From Spirochaetales bacterium (GTDB lineage Bacteria > Spirochaetota > Spirochaetia > Sphaerochaetales > Sphaerochaetaceae), in NCBI GenBank assembly GCA_028722305.1, contig JAQYHB010000054.1, forward strand, positions 1-64,000: DNA of 64,000 nucleotides, given 5' to 3'. Of this stretch, positions 34,771 through 44,261 are shown piece after piece. A model generated the notes under the pieces. It was given only the letters and a program-made list of their open reading frames with translations, did no database searches and was not told where the DNA came from. The translations under genes and the position numbers were made by a program. Positions within the stretch are counted from its first letter, which is position 1; each line of letters begins with the position of its first letter.

Positions 34771-34782
34771 CACCGATCTGGA

Positions 34783-34806
34783 CCACGGGACCTCTGTGTC
34801 CCGTGG
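34783..34806 (+). promoter_or_regulatory. Intercistronic hairpin after the binding-protein gene
   Basis: CCACGGGAC (34783-34791) pairs perfectly with GTCCCGTGG (34798-34806) around a 6-base loop. It lies between the binding-protein gene and the first permease and has no long T-tract, so processing or partial termination is more likely than full termination. Confidence 0.75.
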
Positions 34807-34829
34807 CTCCCCTTCCAAAAGGATTTCCT

Positions 34830-35741
34830 ATGAAACGAAGCATATCAGGAAAGCAGGGTGATGCATTGTATTCGTTCGTCCTGACTATTCCGGCTCTGTT
34901 GCTAGCCATCATATTCATTCTCGTGCCGATTGCAGACTCAATCATCAAGAGTTTCCTGCGGTACGGAGTGAAGAACATCATCAGTGGGAAGCCTGGTGTC
35001 TGGAACAATGGTGCCAACTACGCCAAGCTGGTTTCCAGTGGCATGTTGCCGAACGCGGTACGCAACACCCTGTGGTTCGTTGCGTTCGTGATTCTTTTCC
35101 AGTTTCTCCTTGGTATGGCTTTGGCTCTGGTTCTGAATGCGAAGGCGATGCGGGGCGCCCGTTTGTTTCGTAGCCTGATGATGATGCCGTGGGTTGTTCC
35201 CACCGTCATCAGCGCTCTGATTTGGATGTGGCTGTTCCAGCCCCAATATGGCTTGGTCAAATATCTCGTTGCTTTGTTGTCTGGTGGCACGGTTACCAGC
35301 CTCGCGGTGCTGAACAACCCGCAGACCGCTCTTGGCGGGGTGGCCGTTGCGGCGTTGTGGAAGCAGATTCCGCTGATGACCTTGCTCCTGTTGGCTGGTT
35401 TGCAGAATGTGCCCGCCGAAATCGTCGAGGCGGCGATCATCGATGGGGCAGGGCCAATCCGGAGATTCTTCCACGTGACCATGCCATACATGTCCAGCGT
35501 GATCAAAGTCACCATCAGCATGTCGATTATCGAGAACTACAAGCAATTTCCGTTGTTCTGGACCATGACCGGCGGGGGGCCTGACGGGGCGACCACGACC
35601 CTTGCCATCCTCAGCTATCGAGAGGCGTTCGTCAGCATGAACCTTGGTTCTGGTGCGGCCGTGACCACTTTGTGGATGGTTCTTATGATTGTGACGATCT
35701 CGCTGTATGACAAGGTGTTCCGTACGCCTGATTTGACCTAA
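34830..35741 (+). CDS. Sugar ABC transporter permease (MalF-like)
   Basis: The 303-residue inner-membrane protein has about six spans and the EAA loop EIVEAAIIDGAGPIRRFFHVTMPYM. ATG 34830 follows AAAAGGA. It is intact, although both its binding protein and its partner permease are frameshifted, so the transporter as a whole is probably not functional as sequenced. Confidence 0.9.
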   Translation: MKRSISGKQGDALYSFVLTIPALLLAIIFILVPIADSIIKSFLRYGVKNIISGKPGVWNNGANYAKLVSSGMLPNAVRNTLWFVAFVILFQFLLGMALALVLNAKAMRGARLFRSLMMMPWVVPTVISALIWMWLFQPQYGLVKYLVALLSGGTVTSLAVLNNPQTALGGVAVAALWKQIPLMTLLLLAGLQNVPAEIVEAAIIDGAGPIRRFFHVTMPYMSSVIKVTISMSIIENYKQFPLFWTMTGGGPDGATTTLAILSYREAFVSMNLGSGAAVTTLWMVLMIVTISLYDKVFRTPDLT

Positions 35742-35754
35742 GGAAGTGCGAGAA

Positions 35755-36590
35755 ATGAATAAGCGTGACATCGCGTCTCTGATGCTTGCCTGGGCTGTCC
35801 TGTTGGTGATTTTGGTCTTCCTACTCTTTCCCATCTATTGGATGGTGGTCACCGGACTGAAGAACAATATGGAAGCCTATGAGTATCCTCCGACCTTTTT
35901 CCCTCGCCTGCTTAGTTTGGAGTCGTTCCGATCGCTGTTTGTTGAAAACAATCAATTCTTCGTCTATTACGGCAACAACTTTCTTGTCAGCGCTTGGACT
36001 GCGGCAATCTGCTGTGTGCTCGCCGTGTTCACCGGGTACGCTTCAGGTTCCACAACCGGTGGACCATACTGATGAAGGCGCTTTTGCTCTCGACGCAGAT
36101 GTTCCCTATCGTCAGCAGAATGATTGGCCTTTACAGCCTGATGCGGAAGATGGGAATCATCAACACCCGCTTTGGCCTGATTCTTGCGGTAAGCGCAGCG
36201 CAGATTCCCTTCTGTGCGGTGCTGATGAGCTCGTTCTACGCGAACGTGCCAAAGTCCATCGAGGAAGCCGCATTTGTAGATGGTGCCGACAGGAACACCA
36301 TCTTGCTACGGATAGTCACCCCGCTCGTCAAGCCGGGCATGCTGGCCGTTGGCATCTATGCATTCCTGATGGCGTGGGACGACTACTTGCATGCGGCGAC
36401 CCTAATCCAAAATGACAAGTTGCGTACGCTCTCCATCGGCATCGCCTTACGTTACCTTGGAGAGCTTTCCTATGATTGGTCGTTGATCAATGCCATCAGC
36501 GTGGTTGGCACCTTGCCCATGGTGCTTCTGTTTTTCTTCTTTCAGAAGTATATGGTCAAAGGCCTGGTGGCAGGAGCGGTCAAGGGTTGA
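35755..36590 (+). pseudogene. Sugar ABC transporter permease (MalG-like) with a frameshifting deletion
   Basis: ATG 35755 opens an intact N-terminal part through VFTGYA near 36045, after which the frame runs to an early stop at 36070-36072. The rest of a normal permease (RFRFHNRWTILMKALLLSTQMFP ... EEAAFVDGADRNTILLRIVTPLV) continues in a different frame to 36590. Relatives normally read GYA-F/L-A/S-R-F/M-R-F here. The DNA would be explained by loss of 10 bases between short CGC-TTC repeats, though a single-base change would also restore the frame. It is the second frame break in this operon. Confidence 0.78.
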
Positions 36591-36684
36591 CATGGTTGCC
36601 AATTGACTGATTGAGCAATATGCCTATCTTTTTGTCCGCAACTAACGATGCTTTTGTGCAGAAAACAGTGCAATATCCGTAAAT

Positions 36685-36714
36685 TTGACATATGGTGCTG
36701 TTTCCACGTACACT
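36685..36714 (+). promoter_or_regulatory. Promoter of the second CUT1 transporter operon
   Basis: TTGACA at 36685-36690 and TACACT at 36709-36714 are spaced 18 bases, 42 bases before the binding-protein ATG. Confidence 0.7.
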
Positions 36715-36755
36715 TTTTACTGGAAAGCCAGAGTTGCTTTCTGGGAGGTTGAACA

Positions 36756-38090
36756 ATGAAGAAACGAATGGCGCTTGTGCTGGCTGCCTTGATGGCCGCC
36801 GGCATGGTGTTTGCCCAAGGTTCCAAAGAGAGTGGTGCATCCACTCCTGCCAAGAGCACCGGACCTGTCACGCTGGAATGGTGGACATGGGATCCGACCA
36901 TGAAGGACCAGAACGTCCAGGTCATCGCGCAGTATGAGAAGGACCACCCCAATGTCAAGATCAACAACACGATCATCGACACCAAGGAATACTGGACCAA
37001 GATCCGCATACAGGCCCAGCAGAGGAAGTTGCCTGATGTGTTCACGATGAGCTCCGGCTATCTCGAGGAGTGGGCCCAGAACGGACTGATGTACAACCTT
37101 GACTCGCTGATTGAGCGCGACAAGACGGATGAGGTGTTCTACAAATCCATGATGGATTCCACCAAGTCGATTGCCAAGGCCGACCATGTCTATGCCCTTC
37201 CGTTCGCCTTGGTGACCACTGTCCTGTACTACAACAAGGATGCCTTTGACGCCGCCGGTCTGGCGTATCCGAACGAGGACTGGGACTGGAATGACTTCCG
37301 TGACGCGGCCAAGAAACTGACTATCGACAAGAATGGCGATGGCGTCATTGACCAGTGGGGCTTCTGGGTCTATGGCAGATATGCTCAGATTGAGAGCTGG
37401 GTCTATGCGAACGGCGGAAACCTGCTGAACGCGGCAAAGGACCAGTTCGCTCCTGACCAGGCGGCCCTCGACGCGTTGAACTTCCTCTACAGCTTGGTCG
37501 CCACCGACAAGAGCGCTCCTCCGCAGAAAGAGATGAGCGCCTTCCGCAACGAGGACATCTTCACCCAGGGCAAAGCGGCCATGTGGGTTGATGGCTCCTG
37601 GTATGTCGACAATATGCGCAAGAAACTCGGTAACGACGGCTTCAAGTGGGGCATCACCCGCGTCCCGTTCGGCCCGAGCGGCAAGGCCGCCCGTGTCACC
37701 TATGGCTGGCCTGATTCCTACTGCATGGCTCCGAATACCCAGCACGTGGAAGAGGCTTGGGACTTCATGAAGTACGTGGCCGGCGAGGGCATCGATATCT
37801 CCCAGTACATGGCAGGCAAGATTCCCTCGAACATCGCGCTTTCCAAACAGATTGTCGATCCGAATCTCCAGCCAGGAACCGATATGGAGTTGCTCTCCAC
37901 CGAGGCTGGTGAGCCCCTGAAGACCTCTTACACCAAGGGCTGGAACGAGTGGAGAGGCTACCGTTCCAACGAGGCGATGGGCTTGAACGGCTATATCGAC
38001 AGCGCCATGAATGGCGAGAGAACCATGGACGAGGCTGTCAAAGCCGCGACTGGTGATATCAACGCCGTCCTGAAGCGCTACTACAAGTAA
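36756..38090 (+). CDS. CUT1-type sugar ABC transporter substrate-binding protein
   Basis: The 444-residue exported protein begins with a signal peptide (MKKRMALVLAALMAAGMVFA followed by QGSKES) and then the COG1653 pattern VTLEWWTWDPTMKDQNVQVIAQYEKDHPNVK. Later parts include YALPFALVTTVLYYNKDAFDAAGL and DKNGDGVIDQWGF, a calcium-loop-like run. A GGGAGG site precedes ATG 36756. It is followed by a strong hairpin and two permeases; no ATPase is nearby. Cargo is unknown; the downstream phosphodiester glycosidase-like gene may bear on it. Confidence 0.94.
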   Translation: MKKRMALVLAALMAAGMVFAQGSKESGASTPAKSTGPVTLEWWTWDPTMKDQNVQVIAQYEKDHPNVKINNTIIDTKEYWTKIRIQAQQRKLPDVFTMSSGYLEEWAQNGLMYNLDSLIERDKTDEVFYKSMMDSTKSIAKADHVYALPFALVTTVLYYNKDAFDAAGLAYPNEDWDWNDFRDAAKKLTIDKNGDGVIDQWGFWVYGRYAQIESWVYANGGNLLNAAKDQFAPDQAALDALNFLYSLVATDKSAPPQKEMSAFRNEDIFTQGKAAMWVDGSWYVDNMRKKLGNDGFKWGITRVPFGPSGKAARVTYGWPDSYCMAPNTQHVEEAWDFMKYVAGEGIDISQYMAGKIPSNIALSKQIVDPNLQPGTDMELLSTEAGEPLKTSYTKGWNEWRGYRSNEAMGLNGYIDSAMNGERTMDEAVKAATGDINAVLKRYYK

Positions 38091-38103
38091 CCATGGCTCT
38101 GTG

Positions 38104-38133
38104 GGTGGTGGCATGGGTTTCCGTGCCACCACC
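38104..38133 (+). promoter_or_regulatory. Intercistronic hairpin after the binding-protein gene
   Basis: GGTGGTGGCA (38104-38113) pairs perfectly with TGCCACCACC (38124-38133) around a 10-base loop, followed by a pyrimidine-rich tail. Position and strength match the hairpins after the other binding-protein genes. Confidence 0.75.
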
Positions 38134-38177
38134 GTCTCTTTTCCTTTCTCACGGCCTCTGCCGTAGGGGTGTTCCGC

Positions 38178-39068
38178 ATGGCTTCCAAATCACTCGCATG
38201 GCATAAACCATGGACTCCATGGTTGTTCCTGTTGCCAACACTGGTCGGACTGTTCGTCTTCCGCCTGTATCCAATCATTACCGCGTGTGTCTTGAGTTTC
38301 ACTGACTGGGATTTGCTTGGGGATCCGCATTTCATCGGACTCGAGAATTATTTCGAGGCGTTCCATGATCCCGACACCTGGCTGGTAATCGGCAACACCT
38401 TCAAGTTTTCTTTCTTTTACGTCATCGGGGGCATGCTGTTCGGCTTGATTCTTGCCTGCCTGATCAATGTGAAGATACGAGGAATCAACTTTTTCCGCGC
38501 CGCCATCTACATGCCGGTGGTCACCAGCAGTGTCGCGGTCGGTATCGTCTGGCTCTGGCTGCTGGGTCCGAACTACGGGCTTCTGGCGATCATCTGCCGT
38601 CATTTGGGAATCAGGAACATGCCTAACTGGCTGGGGGACCGGCATATCGTCCTCTACACCGTCGCCTTCGTGCAGGTCTGGAAGATGTCGGGCTATTACA
38701 TGATTCTGTTCCTCGCGGGGTTGCAAAACATTTCCCATGAATTGCTTGAGGCAGCCACTATTGACGGGGCGACCCGTCCGCAGCGGTTCTTCCATGTCAC
38801 GCTGCCGCTCCTGGCCCCAACTACGTTCTTCGTCCTGACCGTCGCCATCATTGATTCGTTCAAGAACTTCGAGCTGATCCTTGCCATGACGAAGGGCGGT
38901 CCGATGAACGCGTCGAACACGTTGGTCTACGATGTCTACCTGAATGGATTTCTCTACTACCGTGTGGGTTTCGCGGAGGCCATCGCGTTCATTCTGCTCG
39001 TCATCGTCGCTTTCTTCACGATTGCCAATTTCTTCATCAAGAAGAAGTGGGCGCATCCATGGGATTGA
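38178..39068 (+). CDS. Sugar ABC transporter permease (MalF-like)
   Basis: The 296-residue inner-membrane protein has six predicted spans and the EAA loop ELLEAATIDGATRPQRFFHVTLPLL. ATG 38178 has AGGGG nine bases upstream and is preferred to the GTG at 38169. It pairs with the permease that starts 15 bases after its stop. Confidence 0.92.
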   Translation: MASKSLAWHKPWTPWLFLLPTLVGLFVFRLYPIITACVLSFTDWDLLGDPHFIGLENYFEAFHDPDTWLVIGNTFKFSFFYVIGGMLFGLILACLINVKIRGINFFRAAIYMPVVTSSVAVGIVWLWLLGPNYGLLAIICRHLGIRNMPNWLGDRHIVLYTVAFVQVWKMSGYYMILFLAGLQNISHELLEAATIDGATRPQRFFHVTLPLLAPTTFFVLTVAIIDSFKNFELILAMTKGGPMNASNTLVYDVYLNGFLYYRVGFAEAIAFILLVIVAFFTIANFFIKKKWAHPWD

Positions 39069-39082
39069 GGGAGGGATAAGCC

Positions 39083-39925
39083 ATGTCGCAAAAACTGAAT
39101 CGTTTCCCATGGGTCCGGCTCCTATTGGTCGTACTGTTCACGGTCATCGCCGTTTTCCCCTTCGTCTGGATGCTCTCCAACTCGTTCATGAGCGAGAAGA
39201 GCATCTTCAGCGATCCTCCGAAGTTCATCCCCGACCTGCTCTTCCGGAGGGGAATGTTCGACAACTACCGGCAGGTCATCGGCATCTATAATTTCGGGCA
39301 TTATATCCTCAACAGCGTCCTTGTGGTGGTCTTCGCGGCCGTCGGCCAGCTGCTCGTCTGCTCAATCAGCGGATTCGCCTTCGCGAAGATGCGCTTCCGT
39401 GGTCGCAACCTGCTTTTCAGCCTGTTGGTGCTGACCTTCATGGTGCCTGTCCAGGTTGTCATCATCCCCGAGTACTATTTGATGATGCGGTTGAACTGGC
39501 TGGACACCTACCTGCCGCTGATTGTCCCCTCGTTCCTAGCTGGAGCCTTCGGAACCTTCATGCTGAAGGAGTTCTACGAGCAGGTGCCCGAAGCGCTCTT
39601 CGATGCCGGCATCATCGATGGGGTCAACTCATTGCAGATGTATGCAACCATCTATGTGCCACAGTCGATTGCCCCGATCGCGACCTTGTTCATCATCGCC
39701 TTCATGAACAACTGGAACGACCTGCTCAGGCCGATGCTGTATATCTCGAAGACCGAACTGTACACCGTGACCCTCGGGCTGACCATGTTCCAGGGGCAGT
39801 ACACCAGCCAATGGAACCTGCTGCTGGCGGCCAGCGTGCTCGCGGTGCTTCCCCTGATTGTGGTCTTCATCTTCTGCCAGCGTTACATCATCGAGAACTC
39901 GATGAGTTCAGGCATCAAGGGCTGA
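39083..39925 (+). CDS. Sugar ABC transporter permease (MalG-like)
   Basis: The 280-residue protein has six predicted spans and the family segment EALFDAGIIDGVNSLQMYATIYVPQS in place of the strict EAA motif (Phe-Asp-Ala-Gly). It has the usual C-terminal QRYIIENSMSSGIKG. GGGAGGGATAAGCC precedes ATG 39083. It completes an intact binding protein-permease-permease operon that relies on an ATPase encoded elsewhere. Confidence 0.92.
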   Translation: MSQKLNRFPWVRLLLVVLFTVIAVFPFVWMLSNSFMSEKSIFSDPPKFIPDLLFRRGMFDNYRQVIGIYNFGHYILNSVLVVVFAAVGQLLVCSISGFAFAKMRFRGRNLLFSLLVLTFMVPVQVVIIPEYYLMMRLNWLDTYLPLIVPSFLAGAFGTFMLKEFYEQVPEALFDAGIIDGVNSLQMYATIYVPQSIAPIATLFIIAFMNNWNDLLRPMLYISKTELYTVTLGLTMFQGQYTSQWNLLLAASVLAVLPLIVVFIFCQRYIIENSMSSGIKG

Positions 39926-39934
39926 AGAAACTCT

Positions 39935-39963
39935 TTTCCGATTCCGCTTTGTCAGGGTACACT
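39935..39963 (+). promoter_or_regulatory. Candidate promoter of the phosphodiester glycosidase-like gene
   Basis: TTTCCG (39935-39940) and TACACT (39958-39963) are 17 bases apart, 38 bases before the next ATG. The -35 is weak, so read-through from the permease operon is also possible. Confidence 0.4.
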
Positions 39964-40001
39964 TCCTTGAGGGGCTTTTCCTGCTTCTAGGGGGGTGTGC
40001 C

Positions 40002-41297
40002 ATGGAAAGCGCGATTGAGACGATTCAGAATCCTGACGGGAATATCCAGCGGTTCCAGATTGTGACTGGGTTTGCCTGGAAGGATATCAAGCTGGCCCAC
40101 GCGCCATTTTCTGGAGCCTACGTGAAACAGCTGGCCCAGCTCTATCGTGTCGCCATCATTCCCAAGGCGCCCGAGGAGTGCGGCCATCTGCTGTTCTTCC
40201 ATGTCCCGGAGGGGATGGACACATCAGCCATGCCGGCGACAATCGGCGGGGTCACCTACTACGACCCGAACGCCAATCTGGCCGCCTGGATCGAGAGCGG
40301 AGACCCGGAAAGCCTGCGTTTCCTCTCCAAAGTGGAAAAGCGGGGATATTTCGACACCGCCGATGGCAAGGGTGTCGGCGTTCGTCCCATGCCGGTTTCC
40401 GGCCGTTTCGGTTTTGTCAGCGATTTGAGGGACCACCAGATAGCCTGCAACGCGCATTTCTTTCTGATGGATACCTATGACGCACAAAGTCCTTACGACC
40501 TGTTCGGAACGCCTTATGGCATGACGGTGGAGGGAGGTCGGATGATCCTGCCCCCGCTGCACCATCGTCCAGCCCTCGTCGTGGACAGGGATGGCGTCCA
40601 CATCGTCCATCCCGAGCTGAAGGATGTCGCCATGGTCATCGATGGCATCACCTATCGTCATGGGGTGAACTGCACCTTCTATGAGAGGCCGGACACGGAA
40701 CAGACGCCGGCAGCCAAGGGAACCGCCCTGATGGTCGCCGATGGGAGGGTGGTCGCTTCCAAGCAGGGGGGAAGGGTAAGTGTGCCGATGGGCGGCTTCG
40801 TCATCCAGGTTCCCGGCCATGTCTCGCTGATGAATCCTGCGGTCTCCTGCCGGACGAAGAACTCCTACCAGTTCGCGTTGCAGGTGGGGCCTGCGATGAT
40901 GGTGGAGGGGGACATGACTGCCGGTTTCGATGGTTGTCCCTTCTGCCACTACGGGAAGATGCCGTCATTTCCTCCGACGGTCTACCCGCTCTCCTGGGAG
41001 GAAGGCAGGGCTGGCCGCATGGTGCTCGGAAGCGACCAGGCGGGCAATCCCGTCCTTATCTGGGCCGAAGCCGCCGGGGCCTTGGGCTATGAGAAGGGGA
41101 AGGAGAGTTGCGGTTGCTCCCTGAGCGAGATGGCCTCGTTCTGCCAGAAGCTCGGGCTCGTCAACGCGATCAACCTGGATGGAGGAGGTTCCTCGCAAAT
41201 CTGCTGCAAAGGTTCCCGTCTGCTCCACCTGAAGGACCGGACGGCGGAAAACAAGGAGGCCGAGCGTCCGGTGCCTGGTATCCTGACCATCGGTTGA
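40002..41297 (+). CDS. Phosphodiester glycosidase (NAGPA) family protein
   Basis: The 431-residue protein ends with the NAGPA-family signature NLDGGGSSQ at residues 391-399 and contains other family parts (IACNAHFFLMDTY, FALQVGPAMMVEGDM). The eukaryotic relative removes GlcNAc from mannose-6-phosphate diesters; bacterial members are implicated in exopolysaccharide metabolism. No signal peptide is visible, so action inside the cell is implied. Eight or more cysteines in the last third, including CCK and CGC pairs, are notable. It follows a sugar transporter operon and may process its cargo. Confidence 0.8.
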   Translation: MESAIETIQNPDGNIQRFQIVTGFAWKDIKLAHAPFSGAYVKQLAQLYRVAIIPKAPEECGHLLFFHVPEGMDTSAMPATIGGVTYYDPNANLAAWIESGDPESLRFLSKVEKRGYFDTADGKGVGVRPMPVSGRFGFVSDLRDHQIACNAHFFLMDTYDAQSPYDLFGTPYGMTVEGGRMILPPLHHRPALVVDRDGVHIVHPELKDVAMVIDGITYRHGVNCTFYERPDTEQTPAAKGTALMVADGRVVASKQGGRVSVPMGGFVIQVPGHVSLMNPAVSCRTKNSYQFALQVGPAMMVEGDMTAGFDGCPFCHYGKMPSFPPTVYPLSWEEGRAGRMVLGSDQAGNPVLIWAEAAGALGYEKGKESCGCSLSEMASFCQKLGLVNAINLDGGGSSQICCKGSRLLHLKDRTAENKEAERPVPGILTIG

Positions 41298-41347
41298 TTT
41301 TGCCTGGGGAAAACAGGCATCCATCTCCTGCTATGGCTGGACATTCA

Positions 41348-41436
41348 TTCAAACACGTTCGTTTTGAATTCGAAAGATTCTGTTGAAGGAATAGAAAAAG
41401 AATGGTTCAATAAAGTGAAAACGCAAGATAATTGCG
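41348..41436 (+). promoter_or_regulatory. Upstream region of mglB with two inverted repeats
   Basis: TTCAAA (41348-41353) and TTTGAA (41363-41368) form one dyad. CGCAA (41422-41426) and TTGCG (41432-41436) form another around GATAA. They lie between the glycosidase-like gene and mglB and are candidate operators. A -10-like GATAAT overlaps the second. No clear -35 was found. Confidence 0.35.
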
Positions 41437-41448
41437 CGTAATCACTAA

Positions 41449-42675
<1,227 letters not shown>

Positions 42676-42694
42676 GCTTGTGTTTTGAGAGAGG

Positions 42695-42724
42695 AGAGCA
42701 TGCGGGAGCGATTCCGCATGCTCT
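42695..42724 (+). promoter_or_regulatory. Intercistronic hairpin between mglB and mglA
   Basis: AGAGCATGCGG (42695-42705) pairs perfectly with CCGCATGCTCT (42714-42724) around an 8-base loop. It shows that in-frame starts upstream of 42757 belong to the hairpin region, not to mglA. Confidence 0.8.
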
Positions 42725-42756
42725 TGCCTGTATTGCATCTCGATATGGGGGGGAAG

Positions 42757-44250
42757 ATGAGAGACGCTGTGCTCGAAATCAAGGATCTATCGAAGTCCTT
42801 TGGCAAGAACAAGGTCCTGCATGGCATCAACCTTGCGGTACGACGAGGAACCGTCATGGGACTCATGGGGGAGAACGGAGCCGGCAAGTCCACCATGATG
42901 AAATGCCTTTTCGGTATCTACGCCAAAGATGGCGGCCAGATTTTCCTTGACGGCAAGCCGGTGGATTTCACCAGCCCGAAGGAGGCTTTGGAGAACGGCG
43001 TGGCCATGGTGCACCAGGAGCTGAACCAGTGCCTGGACCGTACGGTGGTCGACAACTTGTTCCTAGGCCGGTACCCGACCCACCTAGGTGTCGTCGACGA
43101 GTCGAAAATGCTCAGGGAAACCAACAAGCTGTTTGCTTCGCTGAACATGAACGTCAACCCTACGACAATCATGAGGACCATGTCAGTATCGCAACGGCAG
43201 ATGGTCGAGATTGCCAAGGCGGTATCCTACAACGCCAAGCTGATTGTCCTTGACGAGCCCACTTCTTCCCTGACCGAGCGAGAGGTCCGCAAGCTCTTCT
43301 CGATTGTGGACGACCTGAGGGGCAGGGGAGTTTCTTTCGTCTATATTTCCCATAAAATGGACGAGATTTTCCAAATTTGCGACGAGGTTTCCGTACTTCG
43401 AGATGGCACGATGATCATGACCAAACCGGTGAAGGAAACCAACATGAACGAGCTGATCGCCGCCATGGTCGGCCGTTCCCTCGACAAGCGCTTTCCGGAC
43501 GTGGACAACCAGCCGGGAGAGGCGTATTTCGAGGTGCAGAACCTGACGACCAAGTACGAGCCTGTCTTGGAGGATATCTCCTTCGCTGTCCGTAAAGGTG
43601 AGATTTTCGGCTTGTATGGCCTAGTCGGAGCGGGACGGAGCGAGTTGCTCGAATCGATTTTCGGTGTGCGCACCATCGCCCGTGGTACTATTGCCGTCGG
43701 GAACAAGAAGCTCCGCTTCGCCAGCAGCAAGGAGGCGATGGAGCACGGTTTTGCCTTGGTCACCGAGGAGCGCAAGCTCAACGGCATGTTCGCCAAGGGA
43801 ACGATTGAATTCAACACCGTCATCACCAACCTCGAAGCCTACAAGACCTCGCACAGCCTCGACTCAAGGAAGATGCGTGACGCGGCGATCCGCGAGGTGA
43901 GGCGGATGAATACCCGCTGCGTCAGTACTGACGACCTGATTTCCGCCCTGTCGGGGGGAAACCAGCAGAAGGTGATTCTTGGCAAATGGTTGGAGCGCGA
44001 GCCGGATATCTTCCTGCTCGACGAGCCGACGCGCGGTATCGACGTCGGCGCCAAGTACGAGATCTACCAGCTGATCATCAACATGGCGAAGCAGGGAAAG
44101 ACCATCATCATGGTTTCCAGCGAGATGCCGGAGATCTTGGGCATCACCAACCGCATCGGCATCATGTCGAACCATCGTCTGGCAGGTATCGTCGACACAA
44201 AAGAGACCAATCAGGAGGAGCTGCTCAGGCTCTCCGCGAAATATCTGTAA
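42757..44250 (+). CDS. mglA: Galactoside/sugar ABC transporter ATPase, two nucleotide-binding domains
   Basis: The 497-residue ATPase has two ABC domains in one chain, as in MglA/RbsA. Domain 1 has Walker A GENGAGKST, MSVSQRQM in the signature position and LIVLDEPTSSL. Domain 2 has the usual degenerate Walker A (GLVGAGRSE), signature ALSGGNQQKV and IFLLDEPTRGIDVGAK. It drives the MglC pore. The frame is open to 42685, but that stretch is the hairpin; ATG 42757 has a GGGGGGAAG run before it and gives the normal family length. Confidence 0.95.
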   Translation: MRDAVLEIKDLSKSFGKNKVLHGINLAVRRGTVMGLMGENGAGKSTMMKCLFGIYAKDGGQIFLDGKPVDFTSPKEALENGVAMVHQELNQCLDRTVVDNLFLGRYPTHLGVVDESKMLRETNKLFASLNMNVNPTTIMRTMSVSQRQMVEIAKAVSYNAKLIVLDEPTSSLTEREVRKLFSIVDDLRGRGVSFVYISHKMDEIFQICDEVSVLRDGTMIMTKPVKETNMNELIAAMVGRSLDKRFPDVDNQPGEAYFEVQNLTTKYEPVLEDISFAVRKGEIFGLYGLVGAGRSELLESIFGVRTIARGTIAVGNKKLRFASSKEAMEHGFALVTEERKLNGMFAKGTIEFNTVITNLEAYKTSHSLDSRKMRDAAIREVRRMNTRCVSTDDLISALSGGNQQKVILGKWLEREPDIFLLDEPTRGIDVGAKYEIYQLIINMAKQGKTIIMVSSEMPEILGITNRIGIMSNHRLAGIVDTKETNQEELLRLSAKYL

Positions 44251-44261
44251 GGGGTTGAACC

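Noticed and set aside
42685-42756. Upstream start for mglA adding 24 residues
   Set aside because: The stretch is the intercistronic hairpin, and ATG 42757 gives the normal family length and a purine-rich ribosome binding site.
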